This document shows, in pieces, positions 17,707 through 25,445 of a stretch of 36,566 bases of DNA (the stretch's first letter is position 1; each line of letters opens with the position of its first letter). The DNA comes from Geoalkalibacter_A sp034189505. Its GTDB lineage: Bacteria; Desulfobacterota; Desulfuromonadia; Desulfuromonadales; Geoalkalibacteraceae. Both the position numbers and the translations under genes were made by a program. Below the pieces are notes generated by a model. It made no database searches. It had not been told where the DNA came from and saw nothing but the letters and a program-made list of their open reading frames with translations. The stretch lies in assembly GCA_034189505.1 (NCBI GenBank), contig JAXHUR010000028.1:1-36566 (forward strand), read 5' to 3'.

Positions 17707-18285
17707 CTACAGCCCGAACAATTCGGCTTCGACCAGTTCGCACAACACCCGGCCGCAGAAGTGGCTCACCTCAAGAACATCGGCGGTACTGTCGGTCTCG
17801 ATATCAAACAGAAAATCGGGTTTTTCACCAAAAAAGGCCTCTTCCCGGCCGCGAAAGACGAACGCCGTCGAACTGCCGACCCCGCGGGCCACTGCAAATG
17901 CTTCCTCCACGGCCTCGTCGCGTGCGCCGTCGGAGAACGCCAGCACCAGGTCGCCGCCACCGCCCAGCGCCTGCAGCTGACGGGAGAAGAACTGCTGCAG
18001 CTGATCGTCGCGGCCGAGCGACATCCCCAGCAATGAATCACGACACAGCGATACTGCCGGCAGCACCGGCCGCTCCAGGGACAGGCGATAATTGAAAAAA
18101 CTGGCCACAAGATCGGCCACCGCCCCGAACTGACCGCTGCCGATCACCACCAGGCGGCCGCCCTCATGGAAAGTTTCGGTCAGGCGTCGCGCCAGCCGTG
18201 ACAGTGCCCCACCGTGCTTCTGCAGGCTGGCTTCCAGCACACCGGTATGTTTATGCATCGATTCGGCGATTCGAGTCTGATCCAT
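17707..18285 (-). CDS. SIS-domain protein (GmhA/DiaA-like fold)
   Basis: A 192-aa soluble protein with one sugar-isomerase domain. The phosphosugar-binding glycine loop reads VVIGSGQFGAVADLVASFF, followed by LVLAFSDGARDEAVEEAFAVA (the SxSG-like second strand, here FSDG) and a C-terminal helix ending CELVEAELFGL. It resembles phosphoheptose isomerases and DiaA, but key isomerase residues cannot be confirmed by eye. The start at 18285 has GGGAGGGAGA 5 bases upstream; the reading frame is open up to 18384 without a site. It is first in the haem operon; its job there is unknown. Confidence 0.88.
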   Translation of the reverse strand: MDQTRIAESMHKHTGVLEASLQKHGGALSRLARRLTETFHEGGRLVVIGSGQFGAVADLVASFFNYRLSLERPVLPAVSLCRDSLLGMSLGRDDQLQQFFSRQLQALGGGGDLVLAFSDGARDEAVEEAFAVARGVGSSTAFVFRGREEAFFGEKPDFLFDIETDSTADVLEVSHFCGRVLCELVEAELFGL

Positions 18286-18346
18286 GAATGTCTCCCTCCC
18301 CGCAAAGGGGAGAAAAAAAGTGAAGGAGTCCTCCGAGGGAAACGAA

Positions 18347-18375
18347 AGGATAGGATTGTCGACGGCCGCTGTCAA
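18347..18375 (-). promoter_or_regulatory. Sigma-70-type promoter of the haem operon
   Basis: On the minus strand a perfect TTGACA (18375-18370) is followed after exactly 17 bp by TATCCT (18352-18347). Transcription would start near 18340, about 55 bases before the SIS gene. It is the only strong candidate upstream of the long hem/cytochrome-assembly operon. Confidence 0.65.
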
Positions 18376-18420
18376 GAATGGCAAATCTTCCCCGTGCCAC
18401 CGGACAAACCCGATTCCCTC

Positions 18421-18448
18421 TTGATTTTTTCAGGTGCTGCTTTATCCT
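18421..18448 (+). promoter_or_regulatory. Weak promoter candidate for trxA
   Basis: TTGATT (18421-18426), a 16-bp spacer and TATCCT (18443-18448) lie about 57 bases before the trxA start. The match is modest and the assignment tentative. Confidence 0.35.
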
Positions 18449-18505
18449 TTCCTGAAACAACTGATGTAAATTTCAGTGACGATTTTTCTCAAAAGGAGTG
18501 TTTTC

Positions 18506-18835
18506 ATGGCAAGCGATAAAGTCATCCAATTGTCTGATGATTCGTTCGAAAGCGAAGTCCTCAAATCCTCGACTCCCGTCCTGGTCGATTTCTGGGCCTC
18601 CTGGTGTGCGCCCTGCAAGGCAATCAGCCCCGTGGTGGACGGACTTGCCGATGAATACGACGGCAAGGTCAAGATCGGCAAACTCAACGTGGACGAAAAC
18701 CCGGCAACCCCGGGGCAGTACGGCGTGCGCGGCATCCCGACCCTGATCCTGTTCAAGGACGGGCAGGTTGTGGATCAGGTCGTGGGCGCGGTCCCCAAAA
18801 ATCAGCTCGAAGGGTTGATCAAAAAAGCCCTGTGA
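18506..18835 (+). CDS. trxA: Thioredoxin
   Basis: A 109-aa thiol-disulfide reductant with no signal peptide, so cytoplasmic. The active site is WCAPC (Cys34, Cys37) with the usual VDFWA strand before it, the structural PTLILFKDG with its cis-proline, and G-A-V near the end. Alanine replaces the common glycine of WCGPC, a known natural variant. The start at 18506 follows AAGGAG by 7 bases; the frame is open upstream to 18476 but without a site. It is a single-gene unit, divergent from the haem operon and closed by a strong terminator. Confidence 0.97.
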   Translation: MASDKVIQLSDDSFESEVLKSSTPVLVDFWASWCAPCKAISPVVDGLADEYDGKVKIGKLNVDENPATPGQYGVRGIPTLILFKDGQVVDQVVGAVPKNQLEGLIKKAL

Positions 18836-18868
18836 GGCGCTCCGGACTTACCTCCCGCAAAAAAGGAG

Positions 18869-18895
18869 AGCCCCTCACGAGGGGCTTTCTTTTTT
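18869..18895 (+). terminator. Rho-independent terminator of trxA
   Basis: AGCCCCT and AGGGGCT form a 7-bp stem with loop CACG, followed directly by TTCTTTTTT. It lies 34 bases after the trxA stop. A-rich sequence on its other side may let it also act on the converging DUF4124 transcript. Confidence 0.85.
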
Positions 18896-18914
18896 GCACC
18901 GTGTTTGCTTAAAA

Positions 18915-19451
18915 TCAGTTCGGGATCGCGGAGAGCGTCTGCTTGATAGCCTGCCGGGCAGGAGACGGAATCCGAGCCTTTTCCACCTCCTGCAACAACT
19001 GCTGCTTTTCTTTTTTTATGCGCGTCATTTCCTCCAGGCTTTTGCGCACCACCTCGCGACTGTCATAACTCCAGCTGTTATAGGCCTCATTTCGGCGCAC
19101 AACCGCCTGCTCGTACTGCGATGCCAGCTCGCTGGCCTTGTCGCGCCACCCGGCAATCCGGTCGCGGCGCTCTTCCAGCCTCTCCCGCTGCTCGCGCACG
19201 GCCTGTTCGACATCCCCGCTCCCGACGCTGGGTACCTGCACTTCAGGCATCAGCGAAAACGAACCCGAGGGCCCCTTGCCTTTGCTGCCGTTTTTTTCAA
19301 CCGGAATGCAGTCGGGCGGGAATTTGCTCGGATCGTCAGTCATCAGCAGAGAGCCGGAAGCCTGGCGACACCGGTAAATTTCGGCATGCGCAGGCAGACA
19401 GGTCGCGACAAGCAATGCCGCCAGCAACAACCTCTTTGTCACAACGCTCAT
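18915..19451 (-). CDS. Exported DUF4124-type protein
   Basis: A 178-aa protein with a cleavable signal peptide (LLLAALLVATCLPAHA, cleavage after AHA). The mature N-terminus EIYRCRQASGSLLMTDDPSKFP resembles the DUF4124 domain (Y-R-C-x-D-x-x-G-x-x-x-x-T-D). The second half, from about residue 75, is a charged coiled coil (EQAVREQRERLEERRDRI onwards). It is therefore probably periplasmic. The start at 19451 has AAAGGAGT 7 bases upstream. It is last in the dapF operon. No function is known to me. Confidence 0.85.
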   Translation of the reverse strand: MSVVTKRLLLAALLVATCLPAHAEIYRCRQASGSLLMTDDPSKFPPDCIPVEKNGSKGKGPSGSFSLMPEVQVPSVGSGDVEQAVREQRERLEERRDRIAGWRDKASELASQYEQAVVRRNEAYNSWSYDSREVVRKSLEEMTRIKKEKQQLLQEVEKARIPSPARQAIKQTLSAIPN

Positions 19452-19501
19452 ACCCGGACTCCTTTCATGCCGGTACAGACAGCCGCAACCGCCCCGGTTT
19501 T

Positions 19502-20008
19502 TCACCTCGGCGTTTTTTCAGCAGCTGTGCGCAGATGGCGGAATATTTCGCGATAAGGGCGGCGGTCACCGTTTTCGCTGTACGAGCGCGCCAGCCGCTC
19601 CAGCAATGCCCCGTCACAGGTCGGGTAGCGCTGCGACGCCTCCTGAAGGGCATCTGCGCGGGACTGCTCCCGGCACAACCGATCACGCAGGTCTTCCAAC
19701 AGATGGAAATCCTGCACCTGAACCCGATGAGCGCCGACACTCTTCTCAAGGACCGTTCGTGCGGATTCAAGAGCCTCGGAATCACGTCGCAGCAAGGCGG
19801 AAAGATGCTTGATCTGGCGCTTACGGGCACCGTGCTGCCGTGTTTTGCGGGCCAGGTCGAGTTCGGCGCGCAGCGGCTGATCCCACTGCAACCGTTCAAG
19901 CTGAGAACCACCGAGGTCCAGTAGCCCCTGAACGACCTCCTCCACCTGGTTGGCCTGGCGTTTGAGGGCGCTGCGGCTGGGCCCCGTGGGGGTATAAGGT
20001 TCTTTCAT
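19502..20008 (-). CDS. darP: DarP/YjgA-family ribosome-associated protein
   Basis: A 168-aa basic, largely helical protein of the DUF615 family. Matching segments are SRSALKRQANQVEEVVQGL, ARKTRQHGARKRQIKHLSAL (compare the K-x-x-G-R-R-R-Q-L-x-x-I-G-K-x-L-R signature), FHLLEDLRDRL and the C-terminal REIFRHLR. E. coli DarP joins late 50S precursors and aids ribosome assembly. The start overlaps the dtd stop as TGATG, indicating coupling. Confidence 0.85.
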   Translation of the reverse strand: MKEPYTPTGPSRSALKRQANQVEEVVQGLLDLGGSQLERLQWDQPLRAELDLARKTRQHGARKRQIKHLSALLRRDSEALESARTVLEKSVGAHRVQVQDFHLLEDLRDRLCREQSRADALQEASQRYPTCDGALLERLARSYSENGDRRPYREIFRHLRTAAEKTPR

Positions 20009-20457
20009 CAGAACTCCCGTTTGCTGTCGAGTAAAAAAGTGACGGGACCGTCATTGACCAGGGATACTTTCATATCGGCCTGAAATACCCCGGTGGCAAC
20101 CGTCAGGCCGAGTGCCTGCAATTGAGTCACATAGTGCCGGTAAAGACAGTCCGCCCGCTGCGGCGGTGCGGCATCGGAGAATCCCGGCCGGCGCCCCTTG
20201 CGGCAATCTCCGTACAGGGTAAATTGCGACACGACCAGCACCGCGCCGCCGATATCGCTCACGGAGCGGTTCATACGCCCCTGCTCGTCTTCGAAAATGC
20301 GCAGCCCCGCCGTTTTCCGAACCAGATAGCGTACATCGGATTCATCATCTTCGCGCCCGACGCCCAGCAGGACCAGAAGGCCGCGGCCGATCGCTCCGAC
20401 CGTTTGTTCATCGACAACGACTGCCGCCTCACTTACACGCTGCAGAACCGCCCGCAT
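20008..20457 (-). CDS. dtd: D-aminoacyl-tRNA deacylase
   Basis: Removes D-amino acids (and glycine from tRNA-Ala) from mischarged tRNA. The normal family length of 149 aa is found, with MRAVLQRVSEAAVVVDE at the N-terminus, the catalytic SQFTLYGDCRKGRRPGF motif and the Gly-cisPro motif region NDGPVTFLLDS. It lies between the HAD gene (79 bases upstream) and darP (overlapping). A purine-rich GGAGGAGGGG stretch precedes the start at a rather long distance. Confidence 0.97.
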   Translation of the reverse strand: MRAVLQRVSEAAVVVDEQTVGAIGRGLLVLLGVGREDDESDVRYLVRKTAGLRIFEDEQGRMNRSVSDIGGAVLVVSQFTLYGDCRKGRRPGFSDAAPPQRADCLYRHYVTQLQALGLTVATGVFQADMKVSLVNDGPVTFLLDSKREF

Positions 20458-20536
20458 CAGTCTCTCGCCCCTCCTCCGTCCACCGAAATATGGGCGCCGA
20501 AAAGCGGCCTTTGTGCTTCTTCGGAAGACGCAAAGA

Positions 20537-21202
20537 TCATTGATCGACCACTGAGCCGACCAGGCCTCGCCACCCCATCACCACCTCCGGAACCTGATCG
20601 GCCCGATCAACCCGCGCGTCGATATAATCCGCCTGCCCAGCCGGCCCAGCCGGCCCCACCAGGACGGTACGCATCCCCAACGCCTTGGCGGTACGCAGAT
20701 TCTCCGCCGAATCCTCGATCATCGCGCAGCACTCGGCGTCTGCGCCGAGATGCGCCAGCACCCGGTGGTAGGGATCGGCATAAGGCTTGGGGCAGTATTC
20801 GGCAACCCGGATATCGAAGATTTCACTGAATTGATCCGCAAGATCAAGCGCCTGCAGCACCCGATCGGCATGATCGCGCGACCCGTTGGTAAACACCACC
20901 TTAACGCCGGACAGGCTTTCCAGCGACTGTCGCAGGCGTTGATCGGGGCGCAGGCAAAGGGCCACATCGACATCATGGACATATTCGAGATAATCTTCCG
21001 GATCGACCTGGTGGTGGCGGATCAGGCCGCCGAGGGTCACCCCGTAACGCTGCCAGTACAGGCGCCGCAAACCATCGACCCGCTCCGGTTCGATCCTCAC
21101 GACCTCGGTCATGTAGCGGTTGATCCGCACGTCGATGAGGGAGAACAGGCGCGCCTCGGGCGCATAGAGCGTGTTGTCCAAGTCGAAAATGGTCACATCC
21201 AT
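20537..21202 (-). CDS. HAD-family pyrimidine 5'-nucleotidase-like phosphatase
   Basis: A 221-aa soluble HAD hydrolase of the Sdt1/YjjG-like group. Motif I is FDLDNTLYAPEARLF (nucleophile Asp), motif II VVFTNGSRDHA, motif III lysine in AEYCPKPYADPYH, and motif IV MIEDSAENLRTAKALGM. DNTLY followed by LFSLIDVRINRYM is typical of pyrimidine 5'-nucleotidase relatives. The exact substrate is an inference. It follows dapF by 75 bases, which include GGAGTCAG direct repeats. Confidence 0.9.
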   Translation of the reverse strand: MDVTIFDLDNTLYAPEARLFSLIDVRINRYMTEVVRIEPERVDGLRRLYWQRYGVTLGGLIRHHQVDPEDYLEYVHDVDVALCLRPDQRLRQSLESLSGVKVVFTNGSRDHADRVLQALDLADQFSEIFDIRVAEYCPKPYADPYHRVLAHLGADAECCAMIEDSAENLRTAKALGMRTVLVGPAGPAGQADYIDARVDRADQVPEVVMGWRGLVGSVVDQ

Positions 21203-21277
21203 AGGTGTCCCCGTGGGGAGTCAGGAGTCAGGGGAGAGGAGGAGAAGTGCTCCCCCACTCCCGGTAACATCAATTGT

Positions 21278-22123
21278 TTATTGGGGGTCGTACACCCCTT
21301 CAAAAACCTGGATAGCGGGGCCGGTCATAAAGACGCTGCCGTCTTCGGCCCATTCCATCTCGAGATCGCCGCCGAGCAGATGGTTGAGCACCTTGCGCTC
21401 CGTGAGATCGTTGAGCACGGCGGCGACGGTGACCGCCGAAGCGCCGGTGCCGCAAGCCAGGGTTTCGCCGGAGCCGCGTTCCCAGGTGCGCTGCTTGAGT
21501 TCGGTGCGGGAGACGACCTCGACGAATTCGACATTGGTGCGGCGCGGGAAAATTTCATGATTTTCAATCACCGGGCCATATTTCTCCACCGGGAACTGGT
21601 CCACATCCTCCACGAAAATCACGCAGTGCGGATTGCCCATGGAGGCACAGGTGATGCGGAAAGTGCGGTCGAGCACGTCCAGCTCAATCCCCACCACCTG
21701 ATCTTCGGCGCTGCCGGTCATGGGAATCTCGCCGCGTTTGAGGCGAGGCCTGCCCATGTTGACACGCACTTTTTCGATCCTGTCGTCCGCATTCGGGAAG
21801 AGCTGCAGGGTCAGGATGCCGGCCCCGGTTTCGGCGGTGATTTCGGTTTTATCCACTAGATTGTGGTCATAGGCGTATTTGGCGACACACCGAATTCCGT
21901 TGCCGCACATCTCCGATTCGCTGCCGTCGGAGTTGAACATGCGCATGCGCACATCGGCCACCTCCGAAGGCATGATCAGGATCAGACCGTCGGCGCCGAT
22001 GGCGAAATTGCGACTGCTCAATTCGATGGCCAACGCTGCGGGATCTTCGATCTCCGTCTCGAAGCAGTTGACATACACGTAATCATTACCTGCGCCATGC
22101 ATCTTGGCAAACTTCAAAGCCAT
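21278..22123 (-). CDS. dapF: Diaminopimelate epimerase
   Basis: Interconverts LL- and meso-diaminopimelate for lysine and peptidoglycan synthesis. The 281 residues contain both catalytic cysteines: Cys73 in SEMCGNGIRC and Cys224 in ETLACGTGASA, plus FAKMHGAGNDYV at the N-terminus and RTFRITCASMGNPHCV. The start at 22123 begins MALKF after an AAAGGAT site; the frame stays open another 39 codons upstream without a site. It heads the operon to HAD, dtd, darP and the DUF4124 gene. Confidence 0.98.
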   Translation of the reverse strand: MALKFAKMHGAGNDYVYVNCFETEIEDPAALAIELSSRNFAIGADGLILIMPSEVADVRMRMFNSDGSESEMCGNGIRCVAKYAYDHNLVDKTEITAETGAGILTLQLFPNADDRIEKVRVNMGRPRLKRGEIPMTGSAEDQVVGIELDVLDRTFRITCASMGNPHCVIFVEDVDQFPVEKYGPVIENHEIFPRRTNVEFVEVVSRTELKQRTWERGSGETLACGTGASAVTVAAVLNDLTERKVLNHLLGGDLEMEWAEDGSVFMTGPAIQVFEGVYDPQ

Positions 22124-22267
22124 TTCAGAAAATCCTTTCGATAGAACATACGTAGCTTCACCGGAGACTACCGACTCGACCACAGGGCGCGGGGGTCGAG
22201 TTCTGCGGTGATCTGCTTGAGCCGCAAGAGGATTGTTCACCGCAAGCGGTGCCCTCTCTCACTGTAG

Positions 22268-22300
22268 CCCATGCTGAACATTTGCAAAGTTACAGTATAT
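22268..22300. repeat. Sequence resembling the right flank of the 8847-8955 hairpin
   Basis: CCCATGCTGAACATTTGCAA here matches CCCATGCTGAACAGTTGCCA at 8950-8969 except at the end, and weaker similarity continues for another 15 bases. The rest of the hairpin is missing. It could be a decayed end of the same repeat or shared regulatory sequence; it overlaps the -10 box of the dapF promoter candidate. Confidence 0.35.
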
Positions 22301-22323
22301 GCACAATACCGCACGCCCATCAA
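22294..22323 (-). promoter_or_regulatory. Sigma-70-type promoter of the dapF operon
   Basis: On the minus strand TTGATG (22323-22318), an 18-bp spacer and TATACT (22299-22294) lie about 170 bases before the dapF start. The leader between contains a small hairpin (CACCGC with GCGGTG near 22237-22251). Confidence 0.5.
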
Positions 22324-22325
22324 GG

Positions 22326-22349
22326 CCGCGATCGTTGCGCGATCGGCGG
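22326..22349. promoter_or_regulatory. Inverted repeat between divergent promoters
   Basis: CCGCGATCG and CGATCGGCGG form a near-perfect inverted repeat directly before the -35 box of the plus-strand promoter and just beyond the -35 box of the minus-strand one. It could be an operator controlling both. No regulator is implied by the neighbours. Confidence 0.35.
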
Positions 22350-22379
22350 TTGACCTGAAGACTGGCCGTGATTTATAGT
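22350..22379 (+). promoter_or_regulatory. Sigma-70-type promoter of the 72-aa protein and hydrolase genes
   Basis: TTGACC (22350-22355), an 18-bp spacer and TATAGT (22374-22379) lie 30 bases before the ATG at 22410. Confidence 0.6.
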
Positions 22380-22409
22380 CGCTGGAAAACGAATCGGAGA
22401 GGCAAAAAC

Positions 22410-22628
22410 ATGGCCTTCAATCTCAAAACAAAACTCTGGCAGACCGGCGCCCTCGACTGGTGGGGAATGATCGACGGCGAGGATCAGTACCTGGGAAATC
22501 GTGAATTCCCCCTCCCTCCGGAAGAAGGGGACGAATGGCTGGTACGCGCCACCGGCGACCGCTTCAAGGTCATCGACGGTGAAATCCGCAAGATCGGCAC
22601 CGGCGAACAGGTGCCCGAGCACTGGTAG
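22410..22628 (+). CDS. Small protein of unknown function (72 aa)
   Basis: A soluble, acidic, tryptophan-rich protein (LWQTGALDWWGMIDGEDQYL, EGDEWLVRATGDRFKVIDGE). It has no signal peptide, membrane helix or cysteine. The start at 22410 has GGAGAGG 6 bases upstream, and a good promoter lies 30 bases before it. It ends 7 bases before the metallo-beta-lactamase-fold gene, so the two are co-transcribed. I do not recognise the family. Confidence 0.8.
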   Translation: MAFNLKTKLWQTGALDWWGMIDGEDQYLGNREFPLPPEEGDEWLVRATGDRFKVIDGEIRKIGTGEQVPEHW

Positions 22629-22635
22629 GTGAGTT

Positions 22636-23250
22636 ATGGCGCTGGAAGTCATCCAGATCCAAGCCGGGCGCATGAACAACTTCTCCTACCTGGTCTTCTG
22701 CCCTGAAACCGGGCATGCGGCGGCCGTCGATCCGTCACTGGCGCCGCAGGCCCTGCTGCAGGTTGTGCAGGAGCGAAACCTGCAGCTCGACCTGCTGGTC
22801 AACACCCACGGGCACCATGACCACACGGCCGGCAACCAGGCCGTGCTGGAGACGGCAAAGGTGCCGCTGGCGGGACACCCTCTCGATCTGCCCGACGCCG
22901 ACCGTCAGCTCAACGACGGCGACCGCCTCGCCATCGGCCGGGGAACGCTCGAAATCCTCCACACCCCCGGTCATTCACCAGGCTCCATCACCCTTTATAC
23001 AGGCGATGCGCTGCTCACGGGAGACACCCTGTTCGTGACATTCGTCGGTCGGGCCGACCTGCCGGAAAGCGATCCGCGCGCCCTGTACCGCAGCCTGCAG
23101 CGACTGGCCGACTTCCCCCCGGAAACCAAAGTCTACCCCGGTCACAATTACGGCCCACAGGCGGTTTCCACCATCGCCTACGAAAAACAGCACAACCCCT
23201 ATCTCAACTGCCCCGACCTGGAAAGCTTCCTGAAGCTGCGCATGGGCTGA
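22636..23250 (+). CDS. Metallo-beta-lactamase-fold hydrolase (glyoxalase II-like)
   Basis: A 204-aa soluble two-metal hydrolase. The metal motif is NTHGHHDHTAGN (HxHxDH), followed by HTPGHSPGSITLY (third histidine), LLTGDTLFVTFVGRADLP (bridging Asp), and VYPGHNYGPQAVSTIAYEKQHNP (last histidine). This layout matches short glyoxalase II-like thiolesterases and persulfide dioxygenase relatives; the C-terminal glutathione-binding domain of true glyoxalase II is missing. The substrate is not identifiable. The preceding gene is cotranscribed. Confidence 0.93.
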   Translation: MALEVIQIQAGRMNNFSYLVFCPETGHAAAVDPSLAPQALLQVVQERNLQLDLLVNTHGHHDHTAGNQAVLETAKVPLAGHPLDLPDADRQLNDGDRLAIGRGTLEILHTPGHSPGSITLYTGDALLTGDTLFVTFVGRADLPESDPRALYRSLQRLADFPPETKVYPGHNYGPQAVSTIAYEKQHNPYLNCPDLESFLKLRMG

Positions 23251-23267
23251 TCATCCTCTTTTTCGAT

Positions 23268-24680
23268 TCAAACATCCTCGTCCGTGCTGAACACCAGCCG
23301 AGTGCCTGCGAAACGGTCGTTCCAGCCCCGCCCCCGGGGGTCGCGGCAGGCTCCCCAGAATCCGAGCCCCAGCGTCAGCAGCGCGACAAGCCCCCCCACC
23401 GAATGCAGAAACGCATCGGACAGGCTCAGCGTCGAACCGTCGCAGCGTTCGAGGCGCATGCCGAACAGCATTTTCCCCGGGGTCTGGCCGGCAAAAAAGT
23501 GGAAAGCGGTAAAATAGAGAAATGAGACACTGAAAAGCAGCAGGTAGTAGGGAATGGAAAGGTGGATGAGCTCCACCATTGAAGGCAGAAGCGCCGGGCT
23601 TTCAAGGGGAGACAACAAGCGCGTGGCGCTGACCAGAAAAAGCAGAAAAACCCCGGTCACAAGAAAAAGATCGAGCCAGAAAGCGCCAAACCGTGCCATC
23701 GGATGAACGCAACGGGCTTCATCAGACGATTCGCCGCTTTCCGGCGCGTCACTCATGCTCTCAAATTCGGGACCCGGAGCCGGCCCCTGGCGGGCCGGCT
23801 CCGGCTGATCAAAAGGGTCGCTGGGGCCCTCCTTCTGCTCCCCGGCTTTCTGGCGACGGCCTGCTGGCCGCCCTTGCTCATCCTCTGGTGTGAAATCCTC
23901 ATCGTCAAAGCTGATCTCGCCCCAGGCCGTATCTTCTTCAGCATTGGTATCTTTTTCAGCATTGGTCTTTTCAGCCGCGGCTTCCTCAAGGCTGGACTCT
24001 CCTTCGAGATCTTCGAAATCTAGTTCATGCAGACCTGGCAGATCCGGACCGGATTCGTCATTCGTAAAACTGTCGTCCGGGCGTTTTGGCTCGACCTGCA
24101 TCGGGGCATCGACCAGCTCGTCTAAATCCTGTTCATCGGGGGCATCCTCCAGCAGGCTGGAATCAAAGGACTCGTCCTCGGAGAAACTCAGATCCGGCAG
24201 AGGCTCCTCTTCCCAATCCAGATCCGTCGCTGCGGCAGCAGAAGGCGGCGAGGCCGTTTGAGGCTGGACGTGCGCTTCCCTTTCCTCTTCAAAGTCAAAC
24301 TCCTGCCCCGAAGCCTCATCAAAAGCGAATGCGTCGTCTTTTTGACCGAATTCAAGCTTTTCGCCGCCCTCTTCGCCCCAGTCGAGATCAAAGGGATCTC
24401 CTTCTGCTTCCTCCTGTGGATGCGGCACAGCGGCTTCGCCAGCAGGCGGATCCTGCGGTTGCGGCGAAGAAGCTGCCGCTTGCGTCGAGGAGGCTGCGGA
24501 AGACGCCATAACTGCGGCCCCCGACAGCCCCTGCCCCATGACCGAAGCGACCTCCTCGTTGTGAGGAAAGAGAAGGCTGCGCAGGCCGAATTTTTCCTTG
24601 AAATCCTTGAGATCGTTGCCGCATTTTTTGCAGCTCTCGAGATAATCGAAACTGTTGAATCCGCATTTTGGACACTTCAT
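23268..24680 (-). CDS. Zinc-ribbon protein with acidic linker and RDD membrane domain
   Basis: A 470-aa protein in three parts. Residues 1-25 form a zinc ribbon (MKCPKCG, SCKKCGNDL: two CxxC pairs). Residues about 70-320 are low-complexity and very acidic, rich in Glu, Asp, Ser and Ala, and probably disordered. The C-terminal 140 residues are an RDD domain with three to four membrane helices (ARFGAFWLDLFLVTG at its start, the TPGKMLFGMRLER motif, GRGWNDRFAGTRLV at its end). The start has AAGGAG 6 bases upstream. It is last in the prmA-rsmE operon. The function is unknown; the ribbon and linker would lie in the cytoplasm. Confidence 0.88.
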   Translation of the reverse strand: MKCPKCGFNSFDYLESCKKCGNDLKDFKEKFGLRSLLFPHNEEVASVMGQGLSGAAVMASSAASSTQAAASSPQPQDPPAGEAAVPHPQEEAEGDPFDLDWGEEGGEKLEFGQKDDAFAFDEASGQEFDFEEEREAHVQPQTASPPSAAAATDLDWEEEPLPDLSFSEDESFDSSLLEDAPDEQDLDELVDAPMQVEPKRPDDSFTNDESGPDLPGLHELDFEDLEGESSLEEAAAEKTNAEKDTNAEEDTAWGEISFDDEDFTPEDEQGRPAGRRQKAGEQKEGPSDPFDQPEPARQGPAPGPEFESMSDAPESGESSDEARCVHPMARFGAFWLDLFLVTGVFLLFLVSATRLLSPLESPALLPSMVELIHLSIPYYLLLFSVSFLYFTAFHFFAGQTPGKMLFGMRLERCDGSTLSLSDAFLHSVGGLVALLTLGLGFWGACRDPRGRGWNDRFAGTRLVFSTDEDV

Positions 24681-24713
24681 GTCGACTCCTTGCCCGACAG
24701 GTGAAAGATCCGC

Positions 24714-25445
24714 CTAATTTCGGCCGAAATCCCCGTAGAGGTACTCTAAAATGGCGACAACGGCGAACCCCGTCGTCTCTGTTCGCAGAATGTGTCGCCC
24801 CAGCCCGACCGGAACAAAGCCGGCACTGCTCGCCTGCGCTACTTCCTCCTCGGTCAGCCCCCCTTCGGGGCCGACCATGATGGCCACGCCCGCGGGCGGC
24901 GCAGCAGGAAGCGCATGCGCCAACGGTGTGCTCTCCTGCTCCCACAGCACAAGCTTGAGCCGCTCCTGGCCGCCAACTGCCGACCCGAGCGCTTGCGGGG
25001 CATCGATCCGGGGCAGAAACGGCCGCCGGGACTGCTGTGCCGCCTCGCGCACGATCCGCTCCCAGCGCTTCAGACGATTGGCCTGCCGCTCCCCGGAAGG
25101 ACGCGCAATACTGCGCGCCGCCAGCCAGGGAGTAAAACGGGAGACACCCAGCTCTGTACCTTTCTGCAAGATCAGGTCCATTTTTTCGCCTTTAGGCAGA
25201 CCCTGGATCAAGCGGAGGGACAAGGGAGGAGGGGATTCACGAAACCGAGCCAAAACACGCACCCGGGAAACGTTTTTTGACAGCGCCTCGAGTTCGCCAT
25301 GCACCACCTGGCCCTGGCCGTCGAACAGGCACAGGGGGGCGCCGGGCGCCAGCCGCAGAACGCGGGACAGCTGATGGTGCAGATCTCCTTCAAGCAGAAC
25401 GGGGTTGCTGTCGAGCAGAATCGGGTCGACGAAAAAACAGCGCAT
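24714..25445 (-). CDS. rsmE: 16S rRNA m3U1498 methyltransferase
   Basis: A 243-aa SPOUT-class enzyme that methylates U1498 of 16S rRNA. It has MRCFFVDP at the start, an N-terminal PUA-like domain (HHQLSRVLRLAPGAPLCLFDG), and the knotted C-terminal motifs MVGPEGGLTEEEV and LGRHILRTETTGFAVVAILE. The start at 25445 overlaps the prmA stop by one base (TGATG) and has GGAG 7 bases upstream; the longer frame to 25478 is not needed. Confidence 0.96.
   Translation of the reverse strand: MRCFFVDPILLDSNPVLLEGDLHHQLSRVLRLAPGAPLCLFDGQGQVVHGELEALSKNVSRVRVLARFRESPPPLSLRLIQGLPKGEKMDLILQKGTELGVSRFTPWLAARSIARPSGERQANRLKRWERIVREAAQQSRRPFLPRIDAPQALGSAVGGQERLKLVLWEQESTPLAHALPAAPPAGVAIMVGPEGGLTEEEVAQASSAGFVPVGLGRHILRTETTGFAVVAILEYLYGDFGRN

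Noticed and set aside
18286..18346. Possible attenuator in the haem operon leader (GGAGGACTCC before a T-run)
   Set aside because: The stem would be four pairs with a two-base loop, too small to form.
21203..21277. GGAGTCAG direct repeats between dapF and the HAD gene, considered as an attenuator
   Set aside because: No stable stem followed by a T-run can be drawn; probably simple repetition.
22165..22230. Minus-strand fragment LLRLKQITAELDPRALWSSR, vaguely like the tail of an FAD-linked oxidase
   Set aside because: Only about 20 codons, no further family sequence and an in-frame stop just upstream. Similarity is too slight to call a pseudogene.
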